Source: Bombus terrestris (Eukaryota; Arthropoda; Insecta; Hymenoptera; Apidae). Taken from it: 64,000 nt of DNA. The position numbers and the translations under genes are program-made. Each line of letters starts with the position of its first letter. Within the stretch, counting starts at the first letter, position 1. The stretch is taken from the NCBI RefSeq assembly GCF_910591885.1, contig NW_025963613.1:1-64000 (forward strand), in the 5' to 3' direction. Below the pieces are notes generated by a model. That model worked only from the letters and a program-made list of their open reading frames with translations, searched no databases and had not been told where the DNA came from. Positions 27,101-40,950 of this stretch are shown here, one piece after another.

Positions 27101-30100
27101 ACGATGTCCCACGTTGTCCCACGTTGTCCAACGGTGTCCCACGTTGTCCCACGTTGTCCCACGTTGTCCCACGTTGTCCCACGTTGTCCCACGTTGTCCA
27201 ACGTTGTCCAACGATGTCCAACGGTGTCCCACGTTGTCCCACGTTGTCCCACGTTGTCCCACGTTGTCCCACGTTGTTCCATGGTTTCCCACGTTGTCCC
27301 ACGTTGTCCCACGTTGTCCCACGTTGTCCCACGTTGTCCCACGTTGTCCCACGTTGTCCAACGTTGTCCAACGATGTCCAACGGTGTCCCACGTTGTCCC
27401 ACGTTGTCCCACGTTGTCCCACGTTGTCCCACGTTGTCCCACGTTGTCCCACGGTGTCCAACGATGTCCAACGGTGTCCAACGGTGTCCCACGGTGTCCA
27501 ACGGTGTCCCACGTTGTCCCACGTTGTCCCACGTTGTCCCACGGTGTCCAACGATGTCCAACGGTGTCCCATGTTGTCCCACGTTGTCCCACGTTGTCCC
27601 ACGTTGTCCCACGTTGTCCCACGATGTCCCACGTTGTCCCACGTTGTCCCACGTTGTCCCACGTTGTCCCACGTTGTCCCACGTTGTCCCACGTTGTCCC
27701 ACGTTGTCCCACGTTGTCCCACGTTGTCCCACGTTGTCTCACGTTGTCCCACGTTGTCCCACGTTGTCCGACGTTGTCCCACGTTGTCCCACGTTGTCCC
27801 ACGTTGTCCCACGGTGTCCAACGATGTCCAACGATGTCCAACGGTGTCCCACGTTGTCCCACGTTGTTCCATGGTTTCCCACGTTGTCCCACGTTGTCCC
27901 ACGTTGTCCCACGGTGTCCAACGATGTCCAACGGTGTCCAACGGTGTCCAACGGTGTCCAACGGTGTCCCACGTTGTCCCACGTTGTCCCACGTTGTCCC
28001 ACGTTGTCCCACGTTGTCCCACGATGTCCCACGTTGTCCCACGTTGTCCCACGTTGTCCCACGATGTCCCACGTTGTCCCACGTTGTCCCACGTTGTCCC
28101 ACGTTGTCCCACGATGTCCCACGTTGTCCCACGTTGTCCCACGTTGTCCCACGGTGTCCAACGATGTCCAACGGTGTCCAACGGTGTCCCACGTTGTCCC
28201 ACGTTGTCCCACGTTGTCCCACGTTGTCCCACGTTGTCCCACGTTGTCCCACGTTGTCCCACGATGTCCCACGTTGTCCCACGTTGTCCCACGATGTCCC
28301 ACGTTGTCCCACGTTGTCCCACGTTGTCCCACGTTGTCCCACGATGTCCCACGTTGTCCCACGTTGTCCCACGTTGTCCCACGTTGTCCCACGGTGTCCA
28401 ACGATGTCCAACGGTGTCCAACGGTGTCCCACGGTGTCCAACGGTGTCCCACGTTGTCCCACGTTGTCCCACGTTGTCCCACGTTGTCCCACGTTGTCCC
28501 ACGATGTCCCACGTTGTCCCACGTTGTCCGACGTTGTCCCACGTTGTCCCACGTTGTCCCACGTTGTCCCACGGTGTCCAACGATGTCCAACGATGTCCA
28601 ACGGTGTCCCACGTTGTCCCACGTTGTTCCATGGTTTCCCACGTTGTCCCACGTTGTCCCACGTTGTCCCATGGTGTCCAACGATGTCCAACGGTGTCCA
28701 ACGGTGTCCAACGGTGTCCAACGGTGTCCCACGTTGTCCCACGTCGTCCCACGTTGTCCCCCGTTGTCCCACGTTGTCCCACGATGTCCCACGTTGTCCC
28801 ACGTTGTCCCACGTTGTCCCACGATGTCCCACGTTGTCCCACGTTGTCCCACGTTGTCCCACGTTGTCCCACGATGTCCCACGTTGTCCCACGTTGTCCC
28901 ACGTTGTCCCACGGTGTCCAACGATGTCCAACGGTGTCCAACGGTGTCCCACGGTGTCCAACGGTGTCCCACGTTGTCCCACGTTGTCCCACGTTGTCCC
29001 ACGTTGTCCCACGTTGTCCCACGATGTCCCACGTTGTCCCACGTTGTCCCACGTTGTCCCACGTTGTCCCACGTTGTCCCACGTTGTCCCACGGTGTCCA
29101 ACGATGTCCAACGGTGTCCAACGGTGTCCAACGGTGTCCAACGGTGTCCCACGTTGTCCCACGTTGTCCCACGTTGTCCCACGATGTCCCACGTTGTCCC
29201 ACGTTGTCCCACGTTGTCCCACGATGTCCCACGTTGTCCCACGTTGTCCCACGTTGTCCCACGTTGTCCCACGTTGTCCCACGTTGTCCCACGTTGTCCC
29301 ACGTTGTCCCACGTTGTCCCACGTTGTCCCACGGTGTCCAACGATGTCCAACGGTGTCCAACGGTGTCCCACGTTGTCCCACGTTGTCCCACGTTGTCCC
29401 ACGTTGTCCCACGTTGTCCCACGTTGTCCAACGATGTCCAACGGTGTCCCACGTTGTCCCACGTTGTCCCACGTTGTCCCACGTTGTCCCACGTTGTCCC
29501 ACGTTGTCCCACGATGTCCCACGTTGTCCCACGTTGTCCCACGTTGTCCCACGTTGTCCCACGTTGTCCCACGTTGTCCCACGTTGTCCCACGTTGTCCC
29601 ACGTTGTCCCACGTTGTCCGACGTTGTCCCACGTTGTCCCACGTTGTCCCACGTTGTCCCACGGTGTCCAACGATGTCCAACGATGTCCAACGGTGTCCC
29701 ACGTTGTCCCACGTTGTTCCATGGTTTCCCACGTTGTCCCACGATGTCCCACGTTGTCCCACGTTGTCCCACGTTGTCCCACGATGTCCCACGTTGTCCC
29801 ACGTTGTCCCACGTTGTCCCACGTTGTCCCACGATGTCCCACGTTGTCCCACGTTGTCCCACGTTGTCCCACGATGTCCCACGTTGTCCCACGTTGTCCC
29901 ACGTTGTCCCACGTTGTCCCACGATGTCCCACGTTGTCCCACGTTGTCCCACGTTGTCCCACGTTGTCCCACGGTGTCCAACGATGTCCAACGGTGTCCA
30001 ACGGTGTCCCACGGTGTCCAACGGTGTCCCACGTTGTCCCACGTTGTCCCACGTTGTCCCACGTTGTCCCACGTTGTCCCACGATGTCCCACGTTGTCCC

Positions 30101-30580
30101 ACGTTGTCCGACGTTGTCCCACGTTGTCCCACGTTGTCCCACGTTGTCCCACGGTGTCCAACGATGTCCAACGATGTCCAACGGTGTCCCACGTTGTCCC
30201 ACGTTGTTCCATGGTTTCCCACGTTGTCCCACGTTGTCCCACGTTGTCCCACGGTGTCCAACGATGTCCAACGGTGTCCAACGGTGTCCAACGGTGTCCA
30301 ACGGTGTCCCACGTTGTCCCACTTTTTCCCACGTTGTCCCACGTTGTCCCACGTTGTCCCACGATGTCCCACGTTGTCCCACGTTGTCCCACGTTGTCCC
30401 ACGATGTCCCACGTTGTCCCACGTTGTCCCACGTTGTCCCACGTTGTCCCACGATGTCCCACGTTGTCCCACGTTGTCCCACGTTGTCCCACGTTGTCCC
30501 ACGGTGTCCAACGATGTCCAACGGTGTCCAACGGTGTCCCACGGTGTCCAACGGTGTCCCACGTTGTCCCACGTTGTCCC

Positions 30581-31190
30581 ACGTTGTCCCACGTTGTCCC
30601 ACGTTGTCCCACGATGTCCCACGTTGTCCCACGTTGTCCCACGTTGTCCCACGTTGTCCCACGTTGTCCCACGTTGTCCCACGGTGTCCAACGATGTCCA
30701 ACGGTGTCCAACGGTTTCCAACGGTGTCCAACGATGTCCAACGATGTCCAACGATGTCCAACGGTGTCCAACGATGTCCAACGATGTCCAACGGTGTCCC
30801 ACGATGTCCAACGATGTCCAACGATGTCCAACGGTGTCCAACGATGTCCAACGGTGTCCAACGATGTCCCACGTTGTCCCACGTTGTCCCACGTTGTCCC
30901 ACGTTGTCCCACGATGTCCCACGTTGTCCCACGTTGTCCCACGTTGTCCCACGTTGTCCCACGTTGTCCCACGTTGTCCCACGGTGTCCAACGATGTCCA
31001 ACGGTGTCCAACGGTGTCCAACGGTGTCCAACGATGTCCAACGATGTCCAACGATGTCCAACGGTGTCCAACGATGTCCAACGATGTCCAACGGTGTCCC
31101 ACGATGTCCAACGATGTCCAACGATGTCCAACGGTGTCCAACGATGTCCAACGGTGTCCAACGATGTCCAACGATGTCCAACGGTGTCCC
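30581..31190 (+). repeat. 300-bp tandem duplication of a caacgatgtc-rich block
   Basis: Blocks starting near 30731 and 31031 share the same unit order, and the preceding ccacgatgtc recurs at 30611 and 30911. It is the counterpart of the 320-bp duplication at 24 kb. The second block ends with the ccatggtttc marker at 31201, as at 24491 and 26941. Confidence 0.85.
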
Positions 31191-34100
31191 ACGTTGTCCC
31201 ACGTTGTTCCATGGTTTCCCACGTTGTCCCACGTTGTCCCACGTTGTCCCACGTTGTCCCACGTTGTCCCACGGTGTCCCACGGTGTCCAACGATGTCCA
31301 ACGGTGTCCCACGTTGTCCCACGTTGTCCCACGTTGTCCCACGTTGTCCCACGTTGTCCCACGATGTCCCACGTTGTCCCACGTTGTCCAACGGTGTCCC
31401 ACGTTGTCCCACGTTGTCCCACGTTGTCCCACGTTGTCCCACGTTGTCCCACGTTGTCCAACGCTGTCCAACGATGTCCAACGGTGTCCCACGTTGTCCC
31501 ACGTTGTCCCACGTTGTCCCACGTTGTCCCACGTTGTCCCACGTTGTCCCACGGTGTCCAACGATGTCCAACGGTGTCCAACGGTGTCCCACGGTGTCCA
31601 ACGGTGTCCCACGTTGTCCCACGTTGTCCCACGTTGTCCCACGTTGTCCCACGTTGTCCCACGATGTCCCACGTTGTCCGACGTTGTCCCACGTTGTCCC
31701 ACGTTGTCCCACGTTGTCCCACGTTGTCCCACGTTGTCCCACGTTGTCCCACGTTGTCCGACGTTGTCCGACGTTGTCCCACGTTGTCCCACGTTGTCCC
31801 ACGTTGTCCCACGGTGTCCAACGATGTCCAACGATGTCCAACGGTGTCCCACGTTGTCCCACGTTGTTCCATGGTTTCCCACGTTGTCCCACGTTGTCCC
31901 ACGTTGTCCCACGGTGTCCAACGATGTCCAACGGTGTCCAACGGTGTCCAACGGTGTCCAACGGTGTCCCACGTTGTCCCACGTTGTCCCACGTTGTCCC
32001 ACGTTGTCCCACGTTGTCCCACGATGTCCCACGTTGTCCCACGTTGTCCCACGTTGTCCCACGATGTCCCACGTTGTCCCACGTTGTCCCACGTTGTCCC
32101 ACGTTGTCCCACGATGTCCCACGTTGTCCCACGTTGTCCCACGTTGTCCCACGTTGTCCCACGGTGTCCAACGATGTCCAACGGTGTCCAACGGTGTCCC
32201 ACGGTGTCCAACGGTGTCCCACGTTGTCCCACGTTGTCCCACGTTGTCCCACGTTGTCCCACGTTGTCCCACGGTGTCCCACGTTGTCCCACGTTGTCCG
32301 ACGTTGTCCCACGTTGTCCCACGTTGTCCCACGTTGTCCCACGTTGTCCCACGGTGTCCAACGATGTCCAACGATGTCCAACGGTGTCCCACGTTGTCCC
32401 ACGTTGTTCCATGGTTTCCCACGTTGTCCCACGTTGTCCCACGTTGTCCCACGGTGTCCAACGATGTCCAACGGTGTCCAACGGTGTCCAACGGTGTCCA
32501 ACGGTGTCCCACGGTGTCCAACGATGTCCAACGGTGTCCCACGTTGTCCAACGGTGTCCCACGCTGTCCCACGTTGTCCCACGTTGTCCCACGTTGTCCC
32601 ACGTTGTCCCACGTTGTCCCACGTTGTCCCACGTTGTCCCACGTTGTCCCGCGTTGTCCCACGGTGTCCAACGATGTCCAACGGTGTCCAACGGTGTCCC
32701 ACGGTGTCCAACGGTGTCCCACGTTGTCCCACGTTGTCCCACGTTGTCCCACGTTGTCCCACGTTGTCCCACGTTGTCCAACGATGTCCAACGGTGTCCC
32801 ACGTTGTCCCACGTTGTTCCATGGTTTCCCACGTTGTCCCACGTTGTCCCACGTTGTCCCACGTTGTCCCACGTTGTCCCACGGTGTCCCACGGTGTCCA
32901 ACGATGTCCAACGGTGTCCCACGTTGTCCCACGTTGTCCCACGATGTCCCACGTTGTCCCACGTTGTCCCACGTTGTCCCACGTTGTCCCACGTTGTCCC
33001 ACGTGGTCCCACGTTGTCCCACGTTGTCCCACGGTGTCCAACGATGTCCAACGGTGTCCCACGTTGTCCAACGGTGTCCCACGTTGTCCCACGTTGTCCC
33101 ACGTTGTCCCACGTTGTCCCACGTTGTCCCACGTTGTCCCACGGTGTCCAACGATGTCCAACGATGTCCAACGGTGTCCCACGTTGTCCCACGTTGTTCC
33201 ATGGTTTCCCACGTTGTCCCACGTTGTCCCACGTTGTCCCACGGTGTCCAACGATGTCCAACGGTGTCCAACGGTGTCCAACGGTGTCCAACGGTGTCCC
33301 ACGTTGTCCCACGTTGTCCCACGTTGTCCCACGTTGTCCCACGTTGTCCCACGATGTCCCACGTTGTCCCACGTTGTCCCACGTTGTCCCACGATGTCCC
33401 ACGTTGTCCCACGTTGTCCCACGTTGTCCCACGTTGTCCCACGATGTCCCACGTTGTCCCACGTTGTCCCACGTTGTCCCACGGTGTCCAACGATGTCCA
33501 ACGGTGTCCAACGGTGTCCAACGATGTCCAACGGTGTCCAACGGTGTCCCACGTTGTCCCACGTTGTCCCACGTTGTCCCACGTTGTCCCACGTTGTCCC
33601 ACGTTGTCCAACGATGTCCAACGGTGTCCCACGTTGTCCCACGTTGTCCCACGTTGTCCCACGTTGTCCCACGTTGTCCCACGTTGTCCCGCGTTGTCCC
33701 ACGTTGTCCCACGTTGTCCCACGTTGTCCCACGTTGTCCCACGTTGTCCCACGGTGTCCAACGGTGTCCAACGATGTCCCACGTTGTCCCACGTTGTCCC
33801 ACGTTGTCCCACGTTGTCCCACGTTGTCCCACGTTGTCCCACGTTGTCCCACGTTGTCCCACGTTGTCCCACGTTGTCCCACGTTGTCCCACGTTGTCCC
33901 ACGTTGTCCCACGTTGTCCCACGTTGTCCGACGTTGTCCCACGTTGTCCCACGTTGTCCCACGTTGTCCCACGGTGTCCAACGATGTCCAACGATGTCCA
34001 ACGGTGTCCCACGTTGTCCCACGTTGTTCCATGGTTTCCCACGTTGTCCCACGTTGTCCCACGTTGTCCCACGGTGTCCAACGATGTCCAACGGTGTCCA

Positions 34101-34938
34101 ACGGTGTCCCACGTTGTCCCACGTTGTCCCACGTTGTCCCACGATGTCCCACGTTGTCCCACGTTGTCCCACGTTGTCCCACGTTGTCCCACGATGTCCC
34201 ACGTTGTCCCACGTTGTCCCACGTTGTCCCACGTTGTCCCACGGTGTCCAACGATGTCCAACGGTGTCCAACGGTGTCCCACGGTGTCCAACGGTGTCCC
34301 ACGTTGTCCCACGTTGTCCCACGTTGTCCCACGTTGTCCCACGTTGTCCCACGATGTCCCACGTTGTCCCACGTTGTCCGACGTTGTCCCACGTTGTCCC
34401 ACGTTGTCCCACGTTGTCCCACGGTGTCCAACGATGTCCAACGATGTCCAACGGTGTCCCACGTTGTCCCACGTTGTTCCATGGTTTCCCACGTTGTCCC
34501 ACGTTGTCCCACGTTGTCCCACGGTGTCCAACGATGTCCAACGGTGTCCAACGGTGTCCAACGGTGTCCAACGGTGTCCCACGTTGTCCCACTTTGTCCC
34601 ACGTTGTCCCACGTTGTCCCACGTTGTCCCACGATGTCCCACGTTGTCCCACGTTGTCCCACGTTGTCCCACGTTGTCCCACGTTGTCCCACGTTGTCCC
34701 ACGTTGTCCCACGTTGTCCCACGATGTCCCACGTTGTCCCACGTTGTCCCACGTTGTCCCACGTTGTCCCACGTTGTCCCACGTTGTCCCACGGTGTCCA
34801 ACGATGTCCAACGGTGTCCAACGGTGTCCAACGGTGTCCAACGATGTCCAACGATGTCCAACGTTGTCCCACGTTGTCCCACGTTGTCCCACGTTGTCCC
34901 ACGTTGTCCCACGTTGTCTCACGTTGTCCCACGTTGTC

Positions 34939-34947
34939 CCACGTTGC
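34939..34947 (+). repeat. 9-bp unit, register shift
   Basis: The unit reads ccacgttgc, missing the t before the final c. It ends the long register block 2 and sits just after a caacgatgtc-rich block and a gtctc variant at 34911. Confidence 0.95.
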
Positions 34948-35240
34948 CCACGGTGTCCAACGATGTCCAACGGTGTCCAACGGTGTCCCACGTTGTCCCA
35001 CGTTGTCCCACGTTGTCCCACGTTGTCCCACGTTGTCCCACGTTGTCCAACGATGTCCAACGGTGTCCCACGTTGTCCCACGTTGTCCCACGTTGTCCCA
35101 CGTTGTCCCACGTTGTCCCACGTTGTCCCACGTTGTCCCACGTTGTCCCACGTTGTCCCACGTTGTCCCACGTTGTCCCACGTTGTCCCACGGTGTCCAA
35201 CGGTGTCCAACGATGTCCCACGTTGTCCCACGTTGTCCCA

Positions 35241-35830
35241 CGTTGTCCCACGTTGTCCCACGATGTCCCACGTTGTCCCACGTTGTCCCACGTTGTCCCA
35301 CGTTGTCCCACGTTGTCCCACGTTGTCCCACGGTGTCCAACGATGTCCAACGGTGTCCAACGGTGTCCAACGGTGTCCAACGATGTCCAACGATGTCCAA
35401 CGATGTCCAACGGTGTCCAACGATGTCCAACGATGTCCAACGGTGTCCCACGATGTCCAACGATGTCCAACGATGTCCAACGGTGTCCAACGATGTCCAA
35501 CGGTGTCCAACGATGTCCCACGTTGTCCCACGTTGTCCCACGTTGTCCCACGTTGTCCCACGATGTCCCACGTTGTCCCACGTTGTCCCACGTTGTCCCA
35601 CGTTGTCCCACGTTGTCCCACGTTGTCCCACGGTGTCCAACGATGTCCAACGGTGTCCAACGGTGTCCAACGGTGTCCAACGATGTCCAACGATGTCCAA
35701 CGATGTCCAACGGTGTCCAACGATGTCCAACGATGTCCAACGGTGTCCCACGATGTCCAACGATGTCCAACGATGTCCAACGGTGTCCAACGATGTCCAA
35801 CGGTGTCCAACGATGTCCAACGATGTCCAA
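35241..35830 (+). repeat. 300-bp tandem duplication of a caacgatgtc-rich block
   Basis: Blocks from 35381 and 35681 have the same unit order, and the upstream ccacgatgtc recurs at 35261 and 35561. The second block is again followed by the ccatggtttc marker, at 35851. This is the third instance of the same architecture, after those at 24 and 31 kb. Confidence 0.85.
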
Positions 35831-38800
35831 CGGTGTCCCACGTTGTCCCACGTTGTTCCATGGTTTCCCACGTTGTCCCACGTTGTCCCACGTTGTCCCA
35901 CGTTGTCCCACGTTGTCCCACGTTGTCCCACGTTGTCTCACGTTGTCCCACGTTGTCCCACGTTGTCCCACGGTGTCCAACGATGTCCAACGGTGTCCAA
36001 CGGTGTCCCACGTTGTCCCACGTTGTCCCACGTTGTCCCACGTTGTCCCACGTTGTCCCACGTTGTCCAACGATGTCCAACGGTGTCCCACGTTGTCCCA
36101 CGTTGTCCCACGTTGTCCCACGTTGTCCCACGTTGTCCCACGTTGTCCCACGTTGTCCGACGTTGTCCCACGTTGTCCCACGTTGTCCCACGTTGTCCCA
36201 CGGTGTCCAACGATGTCCAACGATGTCCAACGGTGTCCCACGTTGTCCCACGTTGTTCCATGGTTTCCCACGTTGTCCCACGTTGTCCCACGTTGTCCCA
36301 CGGTGTCCCACGATGTCCAACGGTGTCCAACGGTGTCCAACGGTGTCCAACGGTGTCCCACGTTGTCCCACGTTGTCCCACGTTGTCCCACGTTGTCCCA
36401 CGTTGTCCCACGATGTCCCACGTTGTCCCACGTTGTCCCACGTTGTCCCACGATGTCCCACGTTGTCCCACGTTGTCCCACGTTGTCCCACGTTGTCCCA
36501 CGATGTCCCACGTTGTCCCACGTTGTCCCACGTTGTCCCACGTTGTCCCACGGTGTCCAACGATGTCCAACGGTGTCCAACGGTGTCCCACGGTGTCCAA
36601 CGGTGTCCCACGTTGTCCCACGTTTTCCCACGTTGTCCCACGTTGTCCCACGTTGTCCCACGATGTCCCACGTTGTCCCACGTTGTCCGACGTTGTCCCA
36701 CGTTGTCCCACGTTGTCCCACGTTGTCCCACGTTGTCCCACGTTGTCTCACGTTGTCCCACGTTGTCCCACGTTGTCCCACGGTGTCCAACGGTGTCCAA
36801 CGATGTCCCACGTTGTCCCACGTTGTCCCACGTTGTCCCACGTTGTCCCACGTTGTCCCACGTTGTCCCACGATGTCCCACGTTGTCCCACGTTGTCCCA
36901 CGTTGTCCCACGTTGTCCCACGTTGTCCCACGTTGTCCCACGGTGTCCAACGATGTCCAACGGTGTCCAACGGTGTCCCACGTTGTCCCACGTTGTCCCA
37001 CGTTGTCCCACGTTGTCCCACGATGTCCCACGTTGTCCCACGTTGTCCCACGTTGTCCCACGTTGTCCCACGTTGTCCCACGTTGTCCCACGTTGTCCCA
37101 CGTTGTCCCACGTTGTCCCACGTTGTCCCACGTTGTCCCACGTTGTCCCACGTTGTCCCACGTTGTCCCACGGTGTCCAACGGTGTCCAACGATGTCCCA
37201 CGTTGTCCCACGTTGTCCCACGTTGTCCCACGTTGTCCCACGTTGTCCCACGTTGTCCCACGATGTCCCACGTTGTCCCACGTTGTCCCACGTTGTCCCA
37301 CGTTGTCCCACGTTGTCCCACGTTGTCCCACGTTGTCCGACGTTGTCCCACGTTGTCCCACGTTGTCCCACGTTGTCCCACGGTGTCCAACGATGTCCAA
37401 CGATGTCCAACGGTGTCCCACGTTGTCCCACGTTGTTCCATGGTTTCCCACGTTGTCCCACGTTGTCCCACGTTGTCCCACGGTGTCCAACGATGTCCAA
37501 CGGTGTCCAACGGTGTCCAACGGTGTCCAACGGTGTCCCACGTTGTCCCACGTTGTCCCACGTTGTCCCACGTTGTCCCACGATGTCCCACGTTGTCCCA
37601 CGTTGTCCCACGTTGTCCCACGTTGTCCCACGTTGTCCCACGTTGTCCCACGTTGTCCGACGTTGTCCCACGTTGTCCCACGTTGTCCCACGTTGTCCCA
37701 CGGTGTCCAACGATGTCCAACGATGTCCAACGGTGTCCCACGTTGTCCCACGTTGTTCCATGGTTTCCCACGTTGTCCCACGTTGTCCCACGTTGTCCCA
37801 CGGTGTCCAACGATGTCCAACGGTGTCCAACGGTGTCCAACGGTGTCCAACGGTGTCCCACGTTGTCCCACGTTGTCCCACGTTGTCCCACGTTGTCCCA
37901 CGTTGTCCCACGATGTCCCACGTTGTCCCACGTTGTCCCACGTTGTCCCACGATGTCCCACGTTGTCCCACGTTGTCCCACGTTGTCCCACGTTGTCCCA
38001 CGATGTCCCACGTTGTCCCACGTTGTCCCACGTTGTCCCACGGTGTCCAACGATGTCCAACGGTGTCCAACGGTGTCCCACGTTGTCCCACGTTGTCCCA
38101 CGTTGTCCCACGTTGTCCCACGTTGTCCCACGTTGTCCCACGTTGTCCCACGTTGTCCAACGATGTCCAACGGTGTCCCACGTTGTCCCACGTTGTCCCA
38201 CGTTGTCCCACGTTGTCCCACGTTGTCCCACGTTGTCCCACGTTGTCCCACGTTGTCCCACGTTGTCCCACGTTGTCCCACGTTGTCCCACGTTGTCCCA
38301 CGGTGTCCAACGGTGTCCAACGATGTCCCACGTTGTCCCACGTTGTCCCACGTTGTCCCACGTTGTCCCACGATGTCCCACGTTGTCCCACGTTGTCCCA
38401 CGTTGTCCCACGTTGTCCCACGTTGTCCCACGTTGTCCCACGTTGTCCCACGTTGTCCCACGTTGTCCCACGTTGTCCGACGTTGTCCCACGTTGTCCCA
38501 CGTTGTCCCACGTTGTCCCACGGTGTCCAACGATGTCCAACGATGTCCAACGGTGTCCCACGTTGTCCCACGTTGTTCCATGGTTTCCCACGTTGTCCCA
38601 CGTTGTCCCACGTTGTCCCACGGTGTCCAACGATGTCCAACGGTGTCCAACGGTGTCCAACGGTGTCCAACGGTGTCCCACGTTGTCCCACGTTGTCCCA
38701 CGTTGTCCCACGTTGTCCCACGTTGTCCCACGATGTCCCACGTTGTCCCACGTTGTCCCACGTTGTCCCACGATGTCCCACGTTGTCCCACGTTGTCCCA

Positions 38801-40330
38801 CGTTGTCCCACGTTGTCCCACGATGTCCCACGTTGTCCCACGTTGTCCCACGTTGTCCCACGTTGTCCCACGGTGTCCAACGATGTCCAACGGTGTCCAA
38901 CGGTGTCCCACGGTGTCCAACGGTGTCCCACGTTGTCCCACGTTGTCCCACGTTGTCCCACGTTGTCCCACGTTGTCCCACGATGTCCCACGTTGTCCCA
39001 CGTTGTCCGACGTTGTCCCACGTTGTCCCACGTTGTCCCACGTTGTCCCACGTTGTCCCACGTTGTCCCACGTTGTCTCACGTTGTCCCACGTTGTCCCA
39101 CGTTGTCCCACGGTGTCCAACGGTGTCCAACGATGTCCCACGTTGTCCCACGTTGTCCCACGTTGTCCCACGTTGTCCCACGTTGTCCCACGTTGTCCCA
39201 CGTTGTCCCACGTTGTCCCACGTTGTCCCACGTTGTCCCACGATGTCCAACGATGTCCAACGGTGTCCCACGTTGTCCCACGTTGTTCCATGGTTTCCCA
39301 CGTTGTCCCACGTTGTCCCACGTTGTCCCACGGTGTCCAACGATGTCCAACGGTGTCCAACGGTGTCCAACGGTGTCCAACGGTGTCCCACGTTGTCCCA
39401 CGTTGTCCCACGTTGTCCCACGTTGTCCCACGTTGTCCCACGATGTCCCACGTTGTCCCACGTTGTCCCACGTTGTCCCACGATGTCCCACGTTGTCCCA
39501 CGTTGTCCCACGTTGTCCCACGTTGTCCCACGATGTCCCACGTTGTCCCACGTTGTCCCACGTTGTCCCACGGTGTCCAACGATGTCCAACGGTGTCCAA
39601 CGGTGTCCCACGTTGTCCCACGTTGTCCCACGTTGTCCCACGTTGTCCCACGTTGTCCCACGTTGTCCAACGATGTCCAACGGTGTCCCACGTTGTCCCA
39701 CGTTGTCCCACGTTGTCCCACGTTGTCCCACGTTGTCCCACGTTGTCCCACGTTGTCCCACGTTGTCCCACGTTGTCCCACGTTGTCCCACGTTGTCCCA
39801 CGTTGTCCCACGTTGTCCCACGGTGTCCAACGGTGTCCAACGATGTCCCACGTTGTCCCACGTTGTCCCACGGTGTCCAACGATGTCCAACGATGTCCAA
39901 CGGTGTCCCACGTTGTCCCACGTTGTTCCATGGTTTCCCACGTTGTCCCACGTTGTCCCACGTTGTCCCACGGTGTCCAACGATGTCCAACGGTGTCCCA
40001 CGATGTCCCACGTTGTCCCACGTTGTCCCACGTTGTCCCACGTTGTCCCACGTTGTCCCACGTTGTCCAACGATGTCCAACGGTGTCCCACGTTGTCCCA
40101 CGTTGTTCCATGGTTTCCCACGTTGTCCCACGTTGTCCCACGTTGTCCCACGGTGTCCAACGATGTCCAACGATGTCCAACGGTGTCCCACGATGTCCAA
40201 CGATGTCCAACGATGTCCCACGTTGTCCCACGATGTCCCACGTTGTCCAACGGTGTCCAACGGTGTCCAACGATGTCCAACGATGTCCAACGGTGTCCCA
40301 CGTTGTCCCACGTTGTCCCACGTTGTCCCA

Positions 40331-40950
40331 CGTTGTCCAACGATGTCCAACGGTGTCCCACGTTGTCCCACGTTGTTCCATGGTTTCCCACGTTGTCCCA
40401 CGTTGTCCCACGTTGTCCCACGGTGTCCAACGATGTCCAACGGTGTCCAACGGTGTCCAACGGTGTCCAACGGTGTCCCACGTTGGCCCACGTTGTCCCA
40501 CGTTGTCCCACGGTGTCCAACGATGTCCAACGGTGTCCCACGTTGTCCCACGTTGTCCCACGTTGTCCCACGTTGTCCCACGTTGTCCCACGATGTCCCA
40601 CGTTGTACCACGTTGTCCCACGTTGTCCCACGTTGTCCCACGTTGTCCCACGTTGTCCCACGTTGTCCCACGTTGTCCCACGTTGTCCCACGTTGTCCCA
40701 CGATGTCCCACGTTGTCCCACGTTGTCCCACGTTGTCCCACGTTGTCCCACGTTGTCCCACGTTGTCCCACGTTGTCCCACGTTGTCCCACGTTGTCCCA
40801 CGTTGTCCCACGTTGTCCCACGTTGTCCCACGATGTCCCACGTTGTCCCACGTTGTCCCACGTTGTCCCACGTTGTCCCACGTTGTCCCACGTTGTCCCA
40901 CGTTGTCCCACGTTGTCCCACGTTGTCCCACGTTGTCCCACGTTGTCCCA
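40331..40950 (+). repeat. Mosaic segment M, copy 1
   Basis: This segment is recognised by the pair ccacgttggc (40481) and, 120 bp later, gttgtacca (40601). The pair recurs at 45021/45141, 48901/49021 and 52341/52461, always 120 bp apart. Offset to copy 2 is 4540 bp and holds from the ccatggtttc marker (40371 and 44911) through ccacgatgtc units at 40701 and 40831. Confidence 0.9.

Larger units (their letters stand above)
6869..34938 (+). repeat. Register block 2 (2807 units without a length change)
   Basis: The interval is 28,070 bp, exactly 2807 decamers, with no indel that is not a multiple of 10 bp. It contains the 640-bp, 4940-bp and 2770-bp duplications listed separately. From about 8.7 kb onward the variant cgacgttgtc (preceded by tgtc) becomes frequent, for example near 8759, 9399, 9949, 21129, 23029 and 25799. 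The ccacgtggtc variant is common to about 20.1 kb and then nearly vanishes, with one unit near 33001. Confidence 0.9.
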
